A stretch of 64,000 nucleotides of DNA from Pyrenophora tritici-repentis (taxonomy: Eukaryota; Ascomycota; Dothideomycetes; Pleosporales; Pleosporaceae). The notes under the pieces were generated by a model. That model ran no database searches and was not told the DNA's origin. It saw only the letters and a program-made list of their open reading frames with translations. Shown in pieces: positions 51,277 through 63,718 of the stretch. How positions within the stretch are numbered: the first letter of the stretch is position 1; every line of letters starts with the position of its first letter. The translations under genes and the position numbers were made by a program. The stretch is taken from contig NC_089394.1 in assembly GCF_003171515.1 (NCBI RefSeq), forward strand, positions 806,001 through 870,000. The letters run 5' to 3'.

Positions 51277-52779
51277 ATGTCAGAACAAGTATCCTTCTTC
51301 ACTCTATCACGTGAGCTCCGCGACATGATCTATAAATTCTATCTCATCGGCGACGGCGGCGGATACTCCCTGAATCAACAATCGGGAAAGCTAGTCACCG
51401 CGGAAGGCCATCTCATCAACCTGGCTTTGGCCTACACCTGCAAAACTGTCGCTTCGGAGATGCGCAACCTCCCTCTACAACTGAACGCTATCCACATTAC
51501 AACAACCAACGATGCTGAGAGGTTCTACGGCTCCATATATCACTTTAGGTTCTTGTCAAAGCTGCAAGCCTTCTATCGAAATGAGCTTCCGCTGGTCGCA
51601 CAGTCGTGCATTGACGAACAAGTCTTGGATGAGGTGAGAGCAGTCTATCCGCACATGTTGCCAATCCTGCATGCCATTCAACAAGGACACAGGAATCCTC
51701 ATCGCCTAGATGGCTCCTGGGGCGAAGTGCCTTCGATGTATCGGCAATGGGTTGCTGGTATCTTAAAGCTCATTTCAAAGCGCCCAGACTTCAAGCATAT
51801 GATTTCTCGCACCGCACTAAAACGGCTAGAACTTTCCGTTGATGAGATCATCAACATGGATCAAACTCCTTGGGTTCTTCCCTCAGAAACGCATCTGAAT
51901 GAGATGTCTCGCGCTCTACTGGGCAACCCTGCACCTCCAGGTATTGACGAAGGCGAGCTGTATAGACAATCAGCCGCAACTGTGGCTATTTAATTCTTGA
52001 AATCGCTATCAGTTGATCACCGGCGCCAACTGTGAGAAATCGTGCTACACGAAGATCGCGTAGCCTCTCCTTGGCCTGAGTGCCACGCTCGTGGCCTCAT
52101 TTCGTGGTGTTTAGAGAACCCCCGGTTACATATAGAGAGACGGGTGAGCCTTTGGCGAAACGTCTGGCCAGCAAGCTCGGTTGATCCCCTTACTGTGGTG
52201 GCATGGCGTGATTCCCTCCTAGGGGAACGAGTGGACGTGCTGCGTTCTGACAAGATCTCAAGGCCTTGTCTCGCACCATGGATAATGGAGGCTCTGGCAC
52301 TTCCATCTCTAGGAATGCCATCGCAGTCCTTTACTTTAGTCCTAGACGGTAGTCCAACCCCAGAAGCCACTGCGTGCGTGTTCAAAATTGCTCAAAGGGA
52401 CGCAGCATGGCAGACAGCTTTCTTCCCAGCATCTGCATCTCACGCAGCAGATCAAAACTACTCTTCTTGGGGTGAAATGGTCCAAAATCCCAGCTACATC
52501 ATGCGAGGGTTTCCCGAGGCGATACGTGATATCACCGATATGACCTCGTCGCTCATTTCCTGTAACTTTGAGCCTGAAGTTGGCGGCAACAAAGAGGAGC
52601 TCAAGAAGATACGCCCTACATGGACGCTGGAGAATTGGCGGAAGGAGTGGGCCGCTCATCGACCTCAGGACTTTTCAACAGAACCACCGTTGCCTAGTTG
52701 GTTCAACCTTCGGAAAGAAGAACTGGGACCAGTAGATGAGTACGAGGAAGTAGACGACGACGATTGGGACATGTTCTGA
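51277..52779 (+). pseudogene. 2EXR/F-box-like paralog A, two in-frame stops
   Basis: One frame of 500 codons from ATG 51277 to TGA 52777-52779. It starts with a 2EXR-like segment (FFTLSRELRDMIYKFYL) followed by LALAYTCKTVASEM; the second half has WPECHARGL, ENPRLHIERRV and WRNVWPAS, shared with copies B and C. The end is acidic (EVDDDDWDMF). Two stop codons interrupt it: TAA at 51991-51993 (Tyr or His in the sister copies) and TGA at 52033-52035 (Arg in B, so CGA to TGA is likely). No splice sites remove both. Function is unknown; proteins of this type are a large, fast-changing family in Pleosporales. Confidence 0.75.
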
Positions 52780-53824
52780 ACGGTATAGGAGTGTATCGAA
52801 GATTGGGTGTGTGTTCATCTACGATCTACTCCTGCTGCGTCATGCGATGTGTCACGCGCAGATGAGATCTGTTCGACGTCCTACATAAATGAAAGTGATT
52901 GGGCGTTCGTACATTTGAAAACACGAAATAAAATATTTCGATTTTGAATCTTTGACCTGTTTCAACGTTCTGACATTATCTTGTTATGCCACCCCTAGGT
53001 TTCGTTACTAGAAACAAGCCTTCCAATTAGTAGTGAATAGAGATCAGCCCTTGCGCACTACTCTGTGTGAACCGCTCCCCACCCTCCACGCCCTTCCACC
53101 CTAACATTACCTCTCGTTTCATCCATATGTGATTTTACCCTAGCGATTTTCTATGCCTACCATAATACACATTTTTCCTCATCCGCACAGGGTCCATAAT
53201 CGTGTGTAGCCTGCGTACTCTGCGATCGGTGAACTTTAGGGTGGTCACCATCCGGAATTGCTGCATACATTGTGTGGTACCATAGTTCACGTTAGGCTGA
53301 TACTATGCAGGTGGCATGCGACCATGTTCTCATCAAGTATCGGCCTCCATTTCCAGGGTTTTGGTCTAACTCAAATTTTGCGGTTTTGTCAGCGCCGCGT
53401 ATTTCCCTTACATGGAGAGGCACTTTTGTTGCTGTTAAACATCTTGCCTCGCTTGCAGGGGGGTAGGGATGTGCGCCCACGAATGTGCGAAATTTTACTC
53501 GTGTAGGAGGCAGCAAGGTATCTACACGCGTATGTTCCGGAGTTTGGTTGATGACACAAGAGTTAGTGCTTGAACCACAGGAGAAACTGGAGCCTGGCCC
53601 GCTTCGGATTCCCAACAGCCCAACGTGTCATCGATCCCGTGAACTGCGGCTGCCTAATTCAGACCTTGCCTACTTCAAATACCACCACAACGATTTTCCA
53701 TCGGCTTCAATACCATTCAACACGAGATCTCTTCAAGCCCTTTCCTACCCACACCTAATATATCCCGCTCCTCCTAGTCCCAAGACTTTATCTCACCCAG
53801 CCACTGGTCACACGCACACACTCT
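52780..53824. other. Spacer between paralogs A and B
   Basis: About 1 kb, no gene recognised. It includes the upstream block of B that resembles that of A (gttcacgttaggctg at about 53287 and gaactgcggctgcctaa at about 53640). Confidence 0.6.
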
Positions 53825-55390
53825 ATGGCTTCCACGACGTCAACATCGGTCATGCAAGACCAAACAGGGATATTCTTCGCTCTCCCCCGAGAGTTGCGAG
53901 ATCTAATCTACGAATTTTACCTGGCCGTTGAAGGTGGGTATTTTTTTAACCCTGGCACATCCAGACTTGTAACTGCCGACAACGAAACAATCGACTTAGC
54001 TCTGGCATATACGTGCAAGCTTGCGACCATGGAGATGCCTAACCTCGGGCTAAAAGTCAACGCAATCAACTTCTCCACAGTTTTTAGCGACGAGAAACGA
54101 AGCACGATTGGCCGCTTTCAAAGTTTATGCAAAGCATACGCAGATGTCGAACAAGGTCTGCTGAGCCTGGCAGGGCCCTAGATTGATGAGGAGATATTCC
54201 GTCAGATTGAAGACAGCTATCCTCAGTTTATCGGTCTTCTGAAAGTAATCAAGCGAGGTGGAACTCGTATTAACAGCACGACAAACACCTCATGGGGCGA
54301 GGTCCCATCCCTATTCCGTTCCTTCATCAGCAAGACCCTGCGCCTCGTTTCAAATAACCCCGGATATTGCAGAGCGGTATCAGAGTCTCTATTCATGAGC
54401 TGGGTGAGTCCTCACCTACACGAGTTTCTCTCATTCAGCCACTCTGCTTGGGTAGTCCCCACTGAAACCATTTTGGACGATATGCGTTGCACGACGCGAC
54501 TGAATTTCATGTATCCTGAATACCCCTTGAGGGAAAAATACCGCCTGTCGGCCACATCCACCGCATTAACCTATCTCGCCTCTCTGTCACCTGAAGTGTT
54601 CTCTTCCATACGTAAAATTGTGTTGCACGAGGACCACAGGTCGGCCTGATGGCCTGAGAGCCACGCCCAATGTCTAATTCCTATGTGTAGAGCGAATCCC
54701 AATCTTCGCATAGAGCAGAGAGTTGGACTGTGGATGAACGTTTGGCCAGCAAGCTCGGACCGTATCACGACACTCCTAGGAAACAATTACGCAACTCTAT
54801 CCAGGTATGGGTTGCACGTCTTCAATTCTTGTTACGCTACACGCCCTTTCCTTGTGTCATGGATCATGGAAACCCTTGCGCTTCCCTCTCTCGGTATGCC
54901 TCCCGACACTTTCAAACTTGTTTTCGACGGGGAGGTTATGGATAACATAACCTCAAGGGTCCTTGAAGATGAGGAATTGACATCACGGGTCTTCGCGGTA
55001 GCCCAAAGAGACGCTGAGTGGCAAGGTGTCTTCGAGAAGTTTGGTACTAGTCGAGATGTTATTCCTGGCTCCACCACATGGCAGCAAATGATCGGTAACC
55101 GGAGCTACATCATGGGCGGATTCCCTGAATCTATGCGTGACATCACTGAGAGGAATTCGCCTCTAATCTCATGTAACTTCAAAGTTAGATCAAATTGGAA
55201 TACGGAAGAACTTCGATCAGAGAGTCGTACATGGTCGTTAAATCAGTGGGAGAAGCAATGGCTCGATCACCACACCGAAAAGTTCAGCACAGACCCATTT
55301 TTGCCAGAATGGCTTTCTATCCGATTGGAGGATGTTGTACCTGGAGGTGATGATCTGGGAGAGGAGGAAGAGGCGTTGAATCTCGGATAG
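53825..55390 (+). pseudogene. 2EXR/F-box-like paralog B, two in-frame stops
   Basis: 522 codons in one frame from ATG 53825 to TAG 55388-55390. N-terminal FFALPRELRDLIYEFYL and LALAYTCKLATMEM; later WPESHAQCLIP, ANPNLRIEQRVGLWMNVWPASS, AVAQRDAEWQGVF and GGFPESMRDITERNSPLISCNF match copy A. Stops at 54179-54181 (TAG, Cys in A) and 54647-54649 (TGA, Pro in A). No frameshift over 1.5 kb. Probably recently silenced. Confidence 0.75.
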
Positions 55391-56143
55391 TGCTCGAACT
55401 GTAACCGTAACCTTTTTGCATTTAGAGATACAAGACTTGGGTCGCCTCTGTATAGTACTATGGTACTGCTGCGCACAATGAGACTAGTGATGAATTGGCA
55501 ATCTGATGATGGGCGAACGAAACTGGGTATGGTGCATAGATGCGTCTTGATAAAATTTGTACCTCCCGAGAATTTATTTCAATATCACCTTCACTCGTTG
55601 ATTTGCAGCTTGTAGAGATAGCGCGTATGTTGGCAATAGTTTGCGGGAGTTTTCGACATTTATTCCCTATTCACCATTTTCCCCAAAGAGCAGTGATGTG
55701 TAGCTTATTGGAAAAGTACAATCGAATGCATGAAACATAACTTCCATAGTGCCAAACTCAAGGTGTTGAGATTGCTTGCGCTGCATATCATGGCTGCATG
55801 TTGTTCTGTTGAGCCCGGCTCCTACCTAGGTAGGGCAGAAGAATCGGGCGGCGGCTTTCCACACAATGGGGGATCACATTCCGTGACTCGTAAATTCCCA
55901 GAACGTACAGTGGTGAAGCCGAGTCTTGACGGGCACCGGAACTCAGACGTGATGGAAAAATCTCCACGAATTATTATATTAAGGTCTTCCGATTGCGCCC
56001 CATCTCGGTACCTAACCAATTGGGCAGGCAAACATGGTCACGTGAGGGTCCTGTTGGCTTGCTTTGCCGAGTGCGACGACGCTCCATTATTCAGCACCTG
56101 AGCATATCACGTACACCGCCTAGGTCTTTCGTATTCCAGAATC
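55391..56143. other. Spacer between paralogs B and C
   Basis: About 750 bp, no gene recognised. Confidence 0.6.
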
Positions 56144-57613
56144 ATGGCGATCATACCTCCTCCCGCGGTACCGAAGGGCTCCATCAAGCTTCCCAGGGAA
56201 CTGCGCGACGACATCTACGAATGCTATGTCGCACAGCCCGAATCACACCAATATCATTCAGAGAGTGGAAAGCTTCGGAACTCAGATGGTAGTAAAATAG
56301 AAGTGGGCTTTATGTATACCTGCAAGCAGATCGCTGCTGAGATGAAGGGCGTAGCCCTGCGGTTCAATACCATCACATTCACCGCTACCTTTCACGGCAA
56401 TCCGAAAACCGTTATGAGAGCCACCCGCTTCCACTCTATGCTGGAAAAAATGCATGAGAGAAGGCTGCAGATGCTAAGCCTTGGTAGTTCCGCCATTATC
56501 CCCGAGATTGTGAACAACATTGAGGTATCGTTTCCTCAAGGTGCCTCACTCCTAAAATCTTTGGCCACTCAACGCCGCGTCATACATAGAGCAGGGCTGG
56601 AAATTTTGAAGTAATGGGGAATGGTACCATTTAAACAACGAGATCTAGTCACATAGACACTTCGGCAGATTGGAACGGCTGCAGCTTGCCCCGAGTCTGG
56701 ATACTCACTTGCCGCGGTCCCTTCGGTGTTCTTGATTATGCACGCACGAACTCCGCACAGTTTGAAAAAGACGGATCACAAGCCTTGGGAAGTGCTTACT
56801 GAAGCAGAGTTGGATTATATGGATCATCCTTACCCATTTGCATACCCCGGGGCGAGAGGCAGGCGTCATAAAAGGTGTTTTTCAGCAGCGGCACTTGCTG
56901 TCCACTTTCTGAGACGCTTCCCGAAAAACATGCTGTCCGCAGTGACTAAAATTCGTCTGTACGAGCTCCACATGGCAGCGGCGTTTCCTGAATGCCACGC
57001 CAAAGCGCTCATACCATTCTGTGTCAGAAACCCCAAGCTCCGCATCGAGCACCATGTGGATCTATGGTATAACGTACTAGCTGATTACCTGTCATGTGGT
57101 GGGTCAAATATGAGCTATCTCTATCATGGGCCATTACGCATGCAGTATTCGATGGTTCGTTCTACGATCATCGCCCCCGTGGCCATTTGGATAGAAGAGA
57201 CCTTGACATTGTCTGCAGCCGGCATACCTGTCGATTCGTTTTCGCTTGTGTTTGACAGTAGATCAGACATCGTACGAAAAGTTGTCGATGTGATGAAAGA
57301 AGACGCAACATGGCAAGCTGCACTGGAAGACAGTTTTCGTCGCAAGTCCATTGTAGTACCCGCCCCGGGGCCTGGGAATTACTTCGCAGGAGCTAGGGGA
57401 TGCCCGCTTCATTTTTCCGATGCCTTTCCTCAGAAGCTGGCGCACATTTTGACTGGCAAATCTTTCATTCGCTTTTCCGGGATAGCAGAGGAGATGCCGC
57501 GTGTGGAGGACATTATTCGCCAAAACTACGACTGGAACACTCATATAGACTGGGTTCAAAGGTGGGGATCACCGTTGCCGCTGAAGATTCTAGTCAATAA
57601 TCACGTACGCTAA
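56144..57613 (+). pseudogene. 2EXR/F-box-like paralog C, two in-frame stops
   Basis: 490 codons in one frame from ATG 56144 to TAA 57611-57613. N-terminal KLPRELRDDIYECYV, FMYTCKQIAAEMKG; later FPECHAKALIPFC, NPKLRIEHHVDLWYNV and PVAIWIEETLTL parallel copies A and B, with lower identity. Stops at 56612-56614 (TAA, Ser in A and B) and about 56657-56659 (TAG). Frame otherwise intact. Confidence 0.7.
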
Positions 57614-58417
57614 TGGATGTGACACACAGGCAATATAGAAGGGTAATGTTTCAGTAGTCCTAAACAGCATTGTAATCCGACACAGGTTACGTGAGAAAGT
57701 TCGCTGCTGTGTACGGATGATGGGCAATGAAATAGTTACAATAATTACTCAAAATTACAGCAGCAGAGTTTGAAAATTGAAAAACAATAGGTTCAAAGGC
57801 CTCCACCGTTATCTATCATCGGGCTGGGCTTCGGTTGCTGTCTGGGTCTCAGTGTGGACGTTGAGGCCTAGTGTCGTGTGCGACCACGGTTGCTTCGATG
57901 GAAAGGGGATAGCTTGCATGCACAACTCCTGAATTGGTTGGACTATAGCTGAAGTAAAAGTGATATTATAGCCGCTTCAGGCTTGGGACCACATATGGTG
58001 TCACCAGATCTGGAGCTGCATGCTCGGTGACCAGATAGGAATGACTCGAACTCATGGAGACAGACATCGGCCACGATGTTCATACATATGATATACTCTT
58101 GAGTTCATACCCGACGCCTGCAGATTTTTGATTGCGTCACATGGTTTCCTCTCTTCAACTTGGCGCTTATGTAAAATTGCAGGGGCGGAAGGATCCTTGG
58201 ACGATGGTATACCGAGGATTTGGTCCTACAGTCATGCCAAATGCCTGTCTGATACGGTAGCTTGACCTTTTACTTGTATTGATCAGACAAGGGCAGTCGT
58301 ACTGTAAGGTGTGATCATCCGGGAGGATGGTAAGTATCACAACATTGCTGCAGTAGCAATTGCATCGTAACATTCACGGCACTAAAAACAGAAATGCTGA
58401 CTCGCTCAAGGAGTTCG
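57614..58417. other. Intergenic, paralog C to DAK
   Basis: About 800 bp; no gene or repeat recognised. 3' flanks of two converging genes. Confidence 0.6.
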
Positions 58418-60250
58418 TCAACCTTTGAACCCCGCCTCCAACCCCCTCAACCACACACCTGCCGCATACGCCCCCGGATCCGGAATCCGGCTTCTGTCAC
58501 TCCCATCCTCACTAATATATGTCGCACGCCCAAACTTTGCCTTCATATCCTTTGTCGCATCTGCCTTGTTCTCGGCAACCTCCACGCTCTTTCCCAAATC
58601 CTTGCTCTCAGCCAGCGTATTGATAAAAGGAATCAACACATCCATGACGGTCCTATCGCCTTCGCGCGCAGACGTGTAATTCTTGAGGTTCTCGAGCGCA
58701 GTAACAGCGGCAGCGGATAGGGTGGCAATATCCAGTGGTGCGTTCTGCGTGAGTGTGGCGGTTGCGAGGGCATTGGTGAAGGCGGTTACTAGGATAGATA
58801 GGATAGCGCCTAGGGAGCCGCCGACGTCTTCGACGTTTTCGCCGATGCTTTCTAGGAGCGCGAGGATGGGCGGGGGGTTCTTTTCTACGGCGTCGATGTT
58901 GGAGAGGATACTCTTGCATACGCCTGCGACGGCCTCGCCGCAGTCTCCGTCGCCCATTTGTAGGTCGTATTGTGTGATTGTGGGTTCGGCTTCTAGCGCT
59001 GCTTTGCATGCTTTTCGCAGCGCGGGGATGAGGGAGGCTGGTGTTGCGGGGCCCTTGTGGAGAGCTGATGTATCTGCGGCCGCAGCGTTGGCTTTGTTGC
59101 GTAGCTCTTCCGTCTCCTTGTTGATGTTGAGAGGTTGGTATCCGTTCTTTGGCCATGCGGGAGCGTTCGTCGGTGCATCTAGCAAAGCGATGACTTCCTC
59201 GTCCTTGAGGTCCATGGCTTTCGCCATACCGCTCATGTTACCGAGAGTTATGCTGAAACCCTGGCCGTTCAGCGACGTCTCCAGCACACCAGCGTAGATT
59301 CGTGTGGGTACAATCTTCCAGTCGCGCTTCAAGGCGATGAGGGCAAGATTCACCATCGCATCGAATTCCAGATTCGAAAGCCCGCCGAAGTTGTTGACAA
59401 GCATCACAACGTTGTCGTTGGGGTTGAAGGTGACGAATGCGCGGTCCGAGTCGGAGGGGTCGAGGAGGTATCGAAGCATCTCTTTGATAACGTCTTCAGG
59501 ACTGGGCATGGGGGAGATGGTCCGTAGGCCCTGCAGGAAATCAGTATGAGCTCCAGTCATTTAACGATCTGGGCCGGCACTTACAGGCTCATTGTGAATG
59601 CCCATGCCAACCACACAAGCATTGTCCGGCACACTCTCAAATGCTTCTCTTCCGGGAACATGGCAATGGTCAAGACTCGCGCCGATGGTGACTAATTGAG
59701 AGTTGCCCAGTTCACCAATTTTCCTACACCGTTCGAACGCCCATCCTTTTTGTGATGCCGCGCCGATGAGTTTGATGACGAGTAGGTTTCCTGCCAGCCC
59801 TCTCCGTCCTACCTTGCCGCTCTTCTCGCGCCCCAAGGCCGCGTCTTCCGCCATGCACACAACGTCGACTTTGTATCCCAAAGCCTGACCCTTCTCTCTT
59901 GCTAGGCCGAAATGCAGCATGTCTCCCGTGTAGTTTGTTATACATAGTATAATGCCCTCGTTACTCGGTACGTTCCTGATACCAGCCATGATCTGTTTCG
60001 TGCTCGGAGAAGCGAAGATGTCACCGCATACAGCAGCCGATAACATGCCATCGCCCACGAAACCGGACCACGCGGGTTCATGGCCAGAGCCACCACCCGA
60101 AACGATAGTCACCTCGGAAGGCGGATGTGACAGGTTATAGACTACGCGGTTGGCCTCATCGAGGGCCATGTGCGTGTTGCGTGTGCATAGTGAGCGTAGA
60201 TTGTGCAGGACCACGCCTTCGGGGTTTGGAAAAAAGTGTTTTCTCGACAT
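58418..60250 (-). CDS. DAK1: Dihydroxyacetone (glycerone) kinase
   Basis: Cytosolic ATP-dependent kinase turning dihydroxyacetone into DHAP; it detoxifies DHA and serves glycerol use. Exon 1 60250-59585 (222 codons), intron 54 nt (GTAAGT..CTGCAG), exon 2 59530-58418; 592 aa, usual size. K domain: SGGGSGHEP (substrate loop), GFVGDGMLSAAVCGD, CITNYTGD, and LDHCHVPG with the His that binds the substrate covalently. L domain: QMGDGDCGEAV with the Mg-binding Asp residues, GGSLGAILSI and EGDRTVMDVL for ATP. Between them lies the hinge (PAWPKNGYQPLN). No anomalies. The nearest neighbours are unrelated in function. Confidence 0.95.
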
Positions 60251-61225
60251 CTTTTACCGCTGGAGACGATATGTATGGATAATATGTTCTGTATCCTATT
60301 TAGCGTCAGCAAAGTTGTTCCATATCAAAGATGCACATCGCGTGCAGTTACAGGACCACTCACGAGAATTGAGACGTGACTATCTGAATACTAACCTCAA
60401 AGTCAAATACGCTCACCAGCACACGTAAAAAAGACAAACCACAAGATCGAAGAGCAGAGAGATTTCAAAAGGTATTGAGCCTGCTATTCAGCCGGGCATC
60501 GTGCCTTTTAAACACAGTCCCCGCAGTCCCCGCGCTCAATTAACATCATCGCCGGCGACCCCGCTCATGCCACACGTCTCTCCAATTGTCTCTAGACTTT
60601 TCTCAGGCCACGCTAATCGACGCGTCCGTCGGACCGCCACAACGTCAGTATCGTTTCTGAGCTTGCGTATACTGCTTTTAGATAAGTTTGTTTGGGCAAT
60701 CTGTCGACGAAGTGTATGTTTGCGCCGGAGTTGCCTATTTGGGCATTCCGGGTGGGTTGATGGATTGTGGACGGTACGCTGGCTCGGCCCAAGCTCCGCA
60801 ACGCTAATGGCAGCTGCGTCTGGCTAGTTGTACTTGGATTATCCGGCCATCAAATGCGTTTGAGCCCTGGAGAGCACCTATGTGTCATAAAATACTTGAC
60901 ATACTAGTGTACAGAGGCCACTGTAGTCGCCAGGCACGCCTAGTAGGTGCTCCACACTGTCAAGTATTGTATGACACCTAGGCGAGAGCAAGCTTGTTTG
61001 TGACGAGCCTGAGCCATGCCGAGATTTGGCCTGGGTTCTATTCATCCAATCTATTGACATCGTCACTATCTCGACTATGCTCCTAGCTAGCAGCAAGGCG
61101 GACCGAATCAATGTGGAACAGGTCGCTCCTATTTGTACCCAACATTGTCTGCCTCGGTCATTTGAACCTAAGGCTGGAAATGACCCGGAATGGAATCAAA
61201 GCATATCAATCTCGCCCACGCTCCC
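60251..61225. other. Intergenic, DAK promoter and GPI11 3' flank (contains MITE copy 2)
   Basis: About 975 bp. Apart from the inverted-repeat element at 60872-60989, nothing recognised. Confidence 0.6.
60872..60989. mobile_element. MITE candidate, copy 2
   Basis: 118 bp with imperfect terminal inverted repeats: left CCTATGTGTCATAAAATACTTGACA, right (reverse complement) CCTAGGTGTCATACAATACTTGACA. Related throughout to 37631-37753, including the central aggccactgtagtcgcc. No coding capacity. The ends are near gagcacc and gagagc in both copies, so part of the flank may be TSD or element. Confidence 0.65.
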
Positions 61226-62128
61226 CTAGTCGAACATAATCTTCTTTCCCTTCAACAGTGTACCTCCGAGCAGTTTGCCGACTGCGTATCCGATGTACGC
61301 TCCTGTAACAATTGTGACGGGCCATTTTTGCCATTCGCGGTCCCTGTTATCCGTTAGCCATGTCTCCTCATACATGATTCGTATTTGAGCTACGCTACTA
61401 AGAGGTTCGATTGACTTACCAATCCAGCGGAATCGGTACAGCACCCAACCAGGCTCCAAGCACCGTTCCTAGCAGCCCACCATAGACCTCGTCTATTGGT
61501 AAGAGGAGCGCAATGATCTGCCTCCAGGTTTCGCCATCTACGCCATGTACGTATACCAAAGGCAATGTGCTCAGAAGCGCAACGTGGGCGCCACAAAGGA
61601 GGGTTTGTAGGTGATGCGTGGTGACGGGCGCGCCGAATAGGATGAGAGTTGCTGTGAAGAGGGGAGTCGCGGCGAAGGCGGCAAGAAGGAGCGATAGGAA
61701 AGCCGGCTGTAATATTTAATTAGTATTCAGTCTCTTCCAGATACCTCTTCCCGGCCCGGCTGGGCACTGTGAACAGGTGTACGTACGACAATCTTAGAAT
61801 TCAACCCTTGTTCCAGCTTGTTAGGCGCCTTGCCCTTCTTTTCACCCGGCTTCTGCTTTCGCATTGTGGGTGTCCCGCCCGTGGGAGGTAGGCATACTGC
61901 TACAAACGCAACCTGTAGCACAGCGAGTGGTGCGAGTGTGGTAAGAAGCGTCGGCACCGGGTCTGCGACCAAAGCGGGAAACTTGAAGGCATATACGGAT
62001 AGGACGAGTATCGGATGAATGTGGGTATAAAGACGCGCCGTTTCGTTCTTGAGGGGCTCAATTGGTGGTGCCGTGGACGGCTGGAGCTTCGACGTCGCGT
62101 TTGCGTTGATGACGGTTGTGCTGGCCAT
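61226..62128 (-). CDS. GPI11: GPI biosynthesis protein GPI11 / PIG-F
   Basis: ER membrane protein that works with the ethanolamine-phosphate transferases (Gpi7/Gpi13) in the last steps of GPI-anchor assembly. Exons 62128-61787, 61706-61420, 61343-61226 give 248 aa; introns 80 and 76 nt with donors GTACGT and GTAAGT. Hydrophobic segments: HPILVLSVYAFKFPALV, LLTTLAPLAVLQVAFVAV, FLSLLLAAFAATPLFTATLI, HVALLSTLPLVYV, VYGGLLGTVLGAWLGAV and VTIVTGAYIGYAVGKLL. The family signature is the AWLGAVPIPLDW..EWQKWPVT stretch, split by the second intron. The C-terminus ends KGKKIMFD with a basic cluster. Confidence 0.93.
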
Positions 62129-62506
62129 GGCTGCGATGAGAACGTGACGAATAGGTGCGGTGAGAGGCTGAAAAAGTTAAGGGGACACCAATTGGCGATA
62201 GGCTCTAGGCGGAAGCGTATAAAGGAGCGTAAATGGCGCCTGGCCTGGTGTCGCTGTCGTGGATGCTGCTAACGTCGCCGAACGGTAAGTTTCGAGTTGT
62301 TGTCCGTGCTCCGCTGATTGGACCGACAACCCACTCGTCGAGCACACATATGGTCGTGAGAGATGCATATGACTTGGCCATTGTTGGAGCAGACTTTAGA
62401 CCTCTACGGAAACGGAATTTTCTTGTGGCACGTTATTTCATTCATTTCTTACAGCCCGGACCTGTTGGACTAGACTATTCGCAAGAACGTGTCCTTGATG
62501 ATCTAC
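62129..62506. other. Intergenic, GPI11 promoter and translin 3' flank
   Basis: 378 bp, no feature recognised. Confidence 0.6.
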
Positions 62507-63529
62507 CTACTGCTTCTGATCGCCCTTTTTCGGTACCAAGTTCCTGAGTGACAGGTCGTAGACTACGTCCTCCACATCCTTGACCCTGTACTTCAGCCCA
62601 TCGCTACGGCGGCGCAAGCTGTCGTTCTTGAGGTTAAGCATCTGAAAGCCCGCGTGCAAGTCCTTAACGAATTGATTGATGAGAAGTGGACGCTCGTAAT
62701 CACCCAGAGTGACGGCGTTACGTGCGAGGCGGGTCTGTCTTTGTTAGTCTGAATACAGAGAAAGTTCATGGGTGACGTACTAGCTCTTCGACGAGTGTGA
62801 TGAGGGACTGGAGGTACTCTTCGAGGGAGAGATGGAACTCGTCACGGTCTTTGAGATTGACTGGAACTGTTTCCTTGTCAGCTACATATTGCTCTTTTGA
62901 GATTGTAAGCATACTCTTGAAAATCTCGCCAAGCTCCTCGATGGTCAAAAGTCGTCCGCATTGAACATCACCACCCTCGTACTTGTAACCGCCGAGCCAG
63001 CCCCAGAAGAGCGCACTCTCACACTGTAGTACTGTCAGTATCGTGGAGAGAAAGCTGTTGGAGTGGAGGTCATACAGCGCCCTGCATCTGCCGACTCCAC
63101 ATGTTGTTGAACTTGTAGTATGGCATCTTCGACGCAGCTTGCGACAGCTTGGACACTGTATCAACAACATTGTCAACGGGCTCTTGAGCAGCTTTGAGGA
63201 CCTCAGCCACTATGCGATGATTAGGCGTGTGGTCTAGAGGCGCGAGAAGTTACTGACAGTCAGCGACGGGTGTAGAATGGGCTCTTGAAAGCACGAAAGA
63301 GACATTGCGGTCTATAACAGTTAGTTCAGTACTAGAGCTTTCTTTGAAGCGCTTACTGTGCTTCTCAAGCGCCTGGATGATGTCTCGCAGCTCCTGTCGC
63401 GTGGTCAGTACGCTGTCACGTGCAGCTGGTTTACCTGCCACTCACATCCTTGACCGCTGTGTCCTCATCAATGCGCGCCTGCAGGTCCTGGAAGATGGCC
63501 TGGTTGACCATGCCTGACTGTGACGCCAT
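62507..63529 (-). CDS. Translin (single-strand nucleic acid-binding protein)
   Basis: Helical octamer-forming protein that binds single-stranded DNA/RNA and, with TRAX, makes the C3PO RNase. Six exons (63529-63446, 63393-63357, 63311-63258, 63209-63076, 63023-62781, 62734-62507) give 259 aa. All five introns are 45-52 nt; branch sites such as TACTGACC and CTAAC are present. Evidence: ELRDIIQALEKH, LSRAHSTP, YYKFNNMWSRQMQ, LFWGWLGGYKYEGG, EEYLQSLITLVEEL, then the strongly conserved RLARNAVTLGDYERP, LNLKNDSLRRRSDGLKY and VVYDLSLRNL. Exon 3 uses a less common donor, GTCAGT. A longer in-frame start at 63652 was not chosen because 63529 gives the normal family N-terminus. Confidence 0.9.
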
Positions 63530-63718
63530 TTTGACGACGAGCCTTGGTATGGGGAGAATGTTGTAGAAAGTGTTGAGATTGATTGTGGCAGAAGACGAGG
63601 TGCTCGCCACTAACATAGCAAACACGCGAAAATCGGCTCCTCTCATCTGCAACTACGCGTCGCTCATGGTACAATTGAATCACTTCGACACGCTACAACT
63701 GGCGTTCATACACTCATC

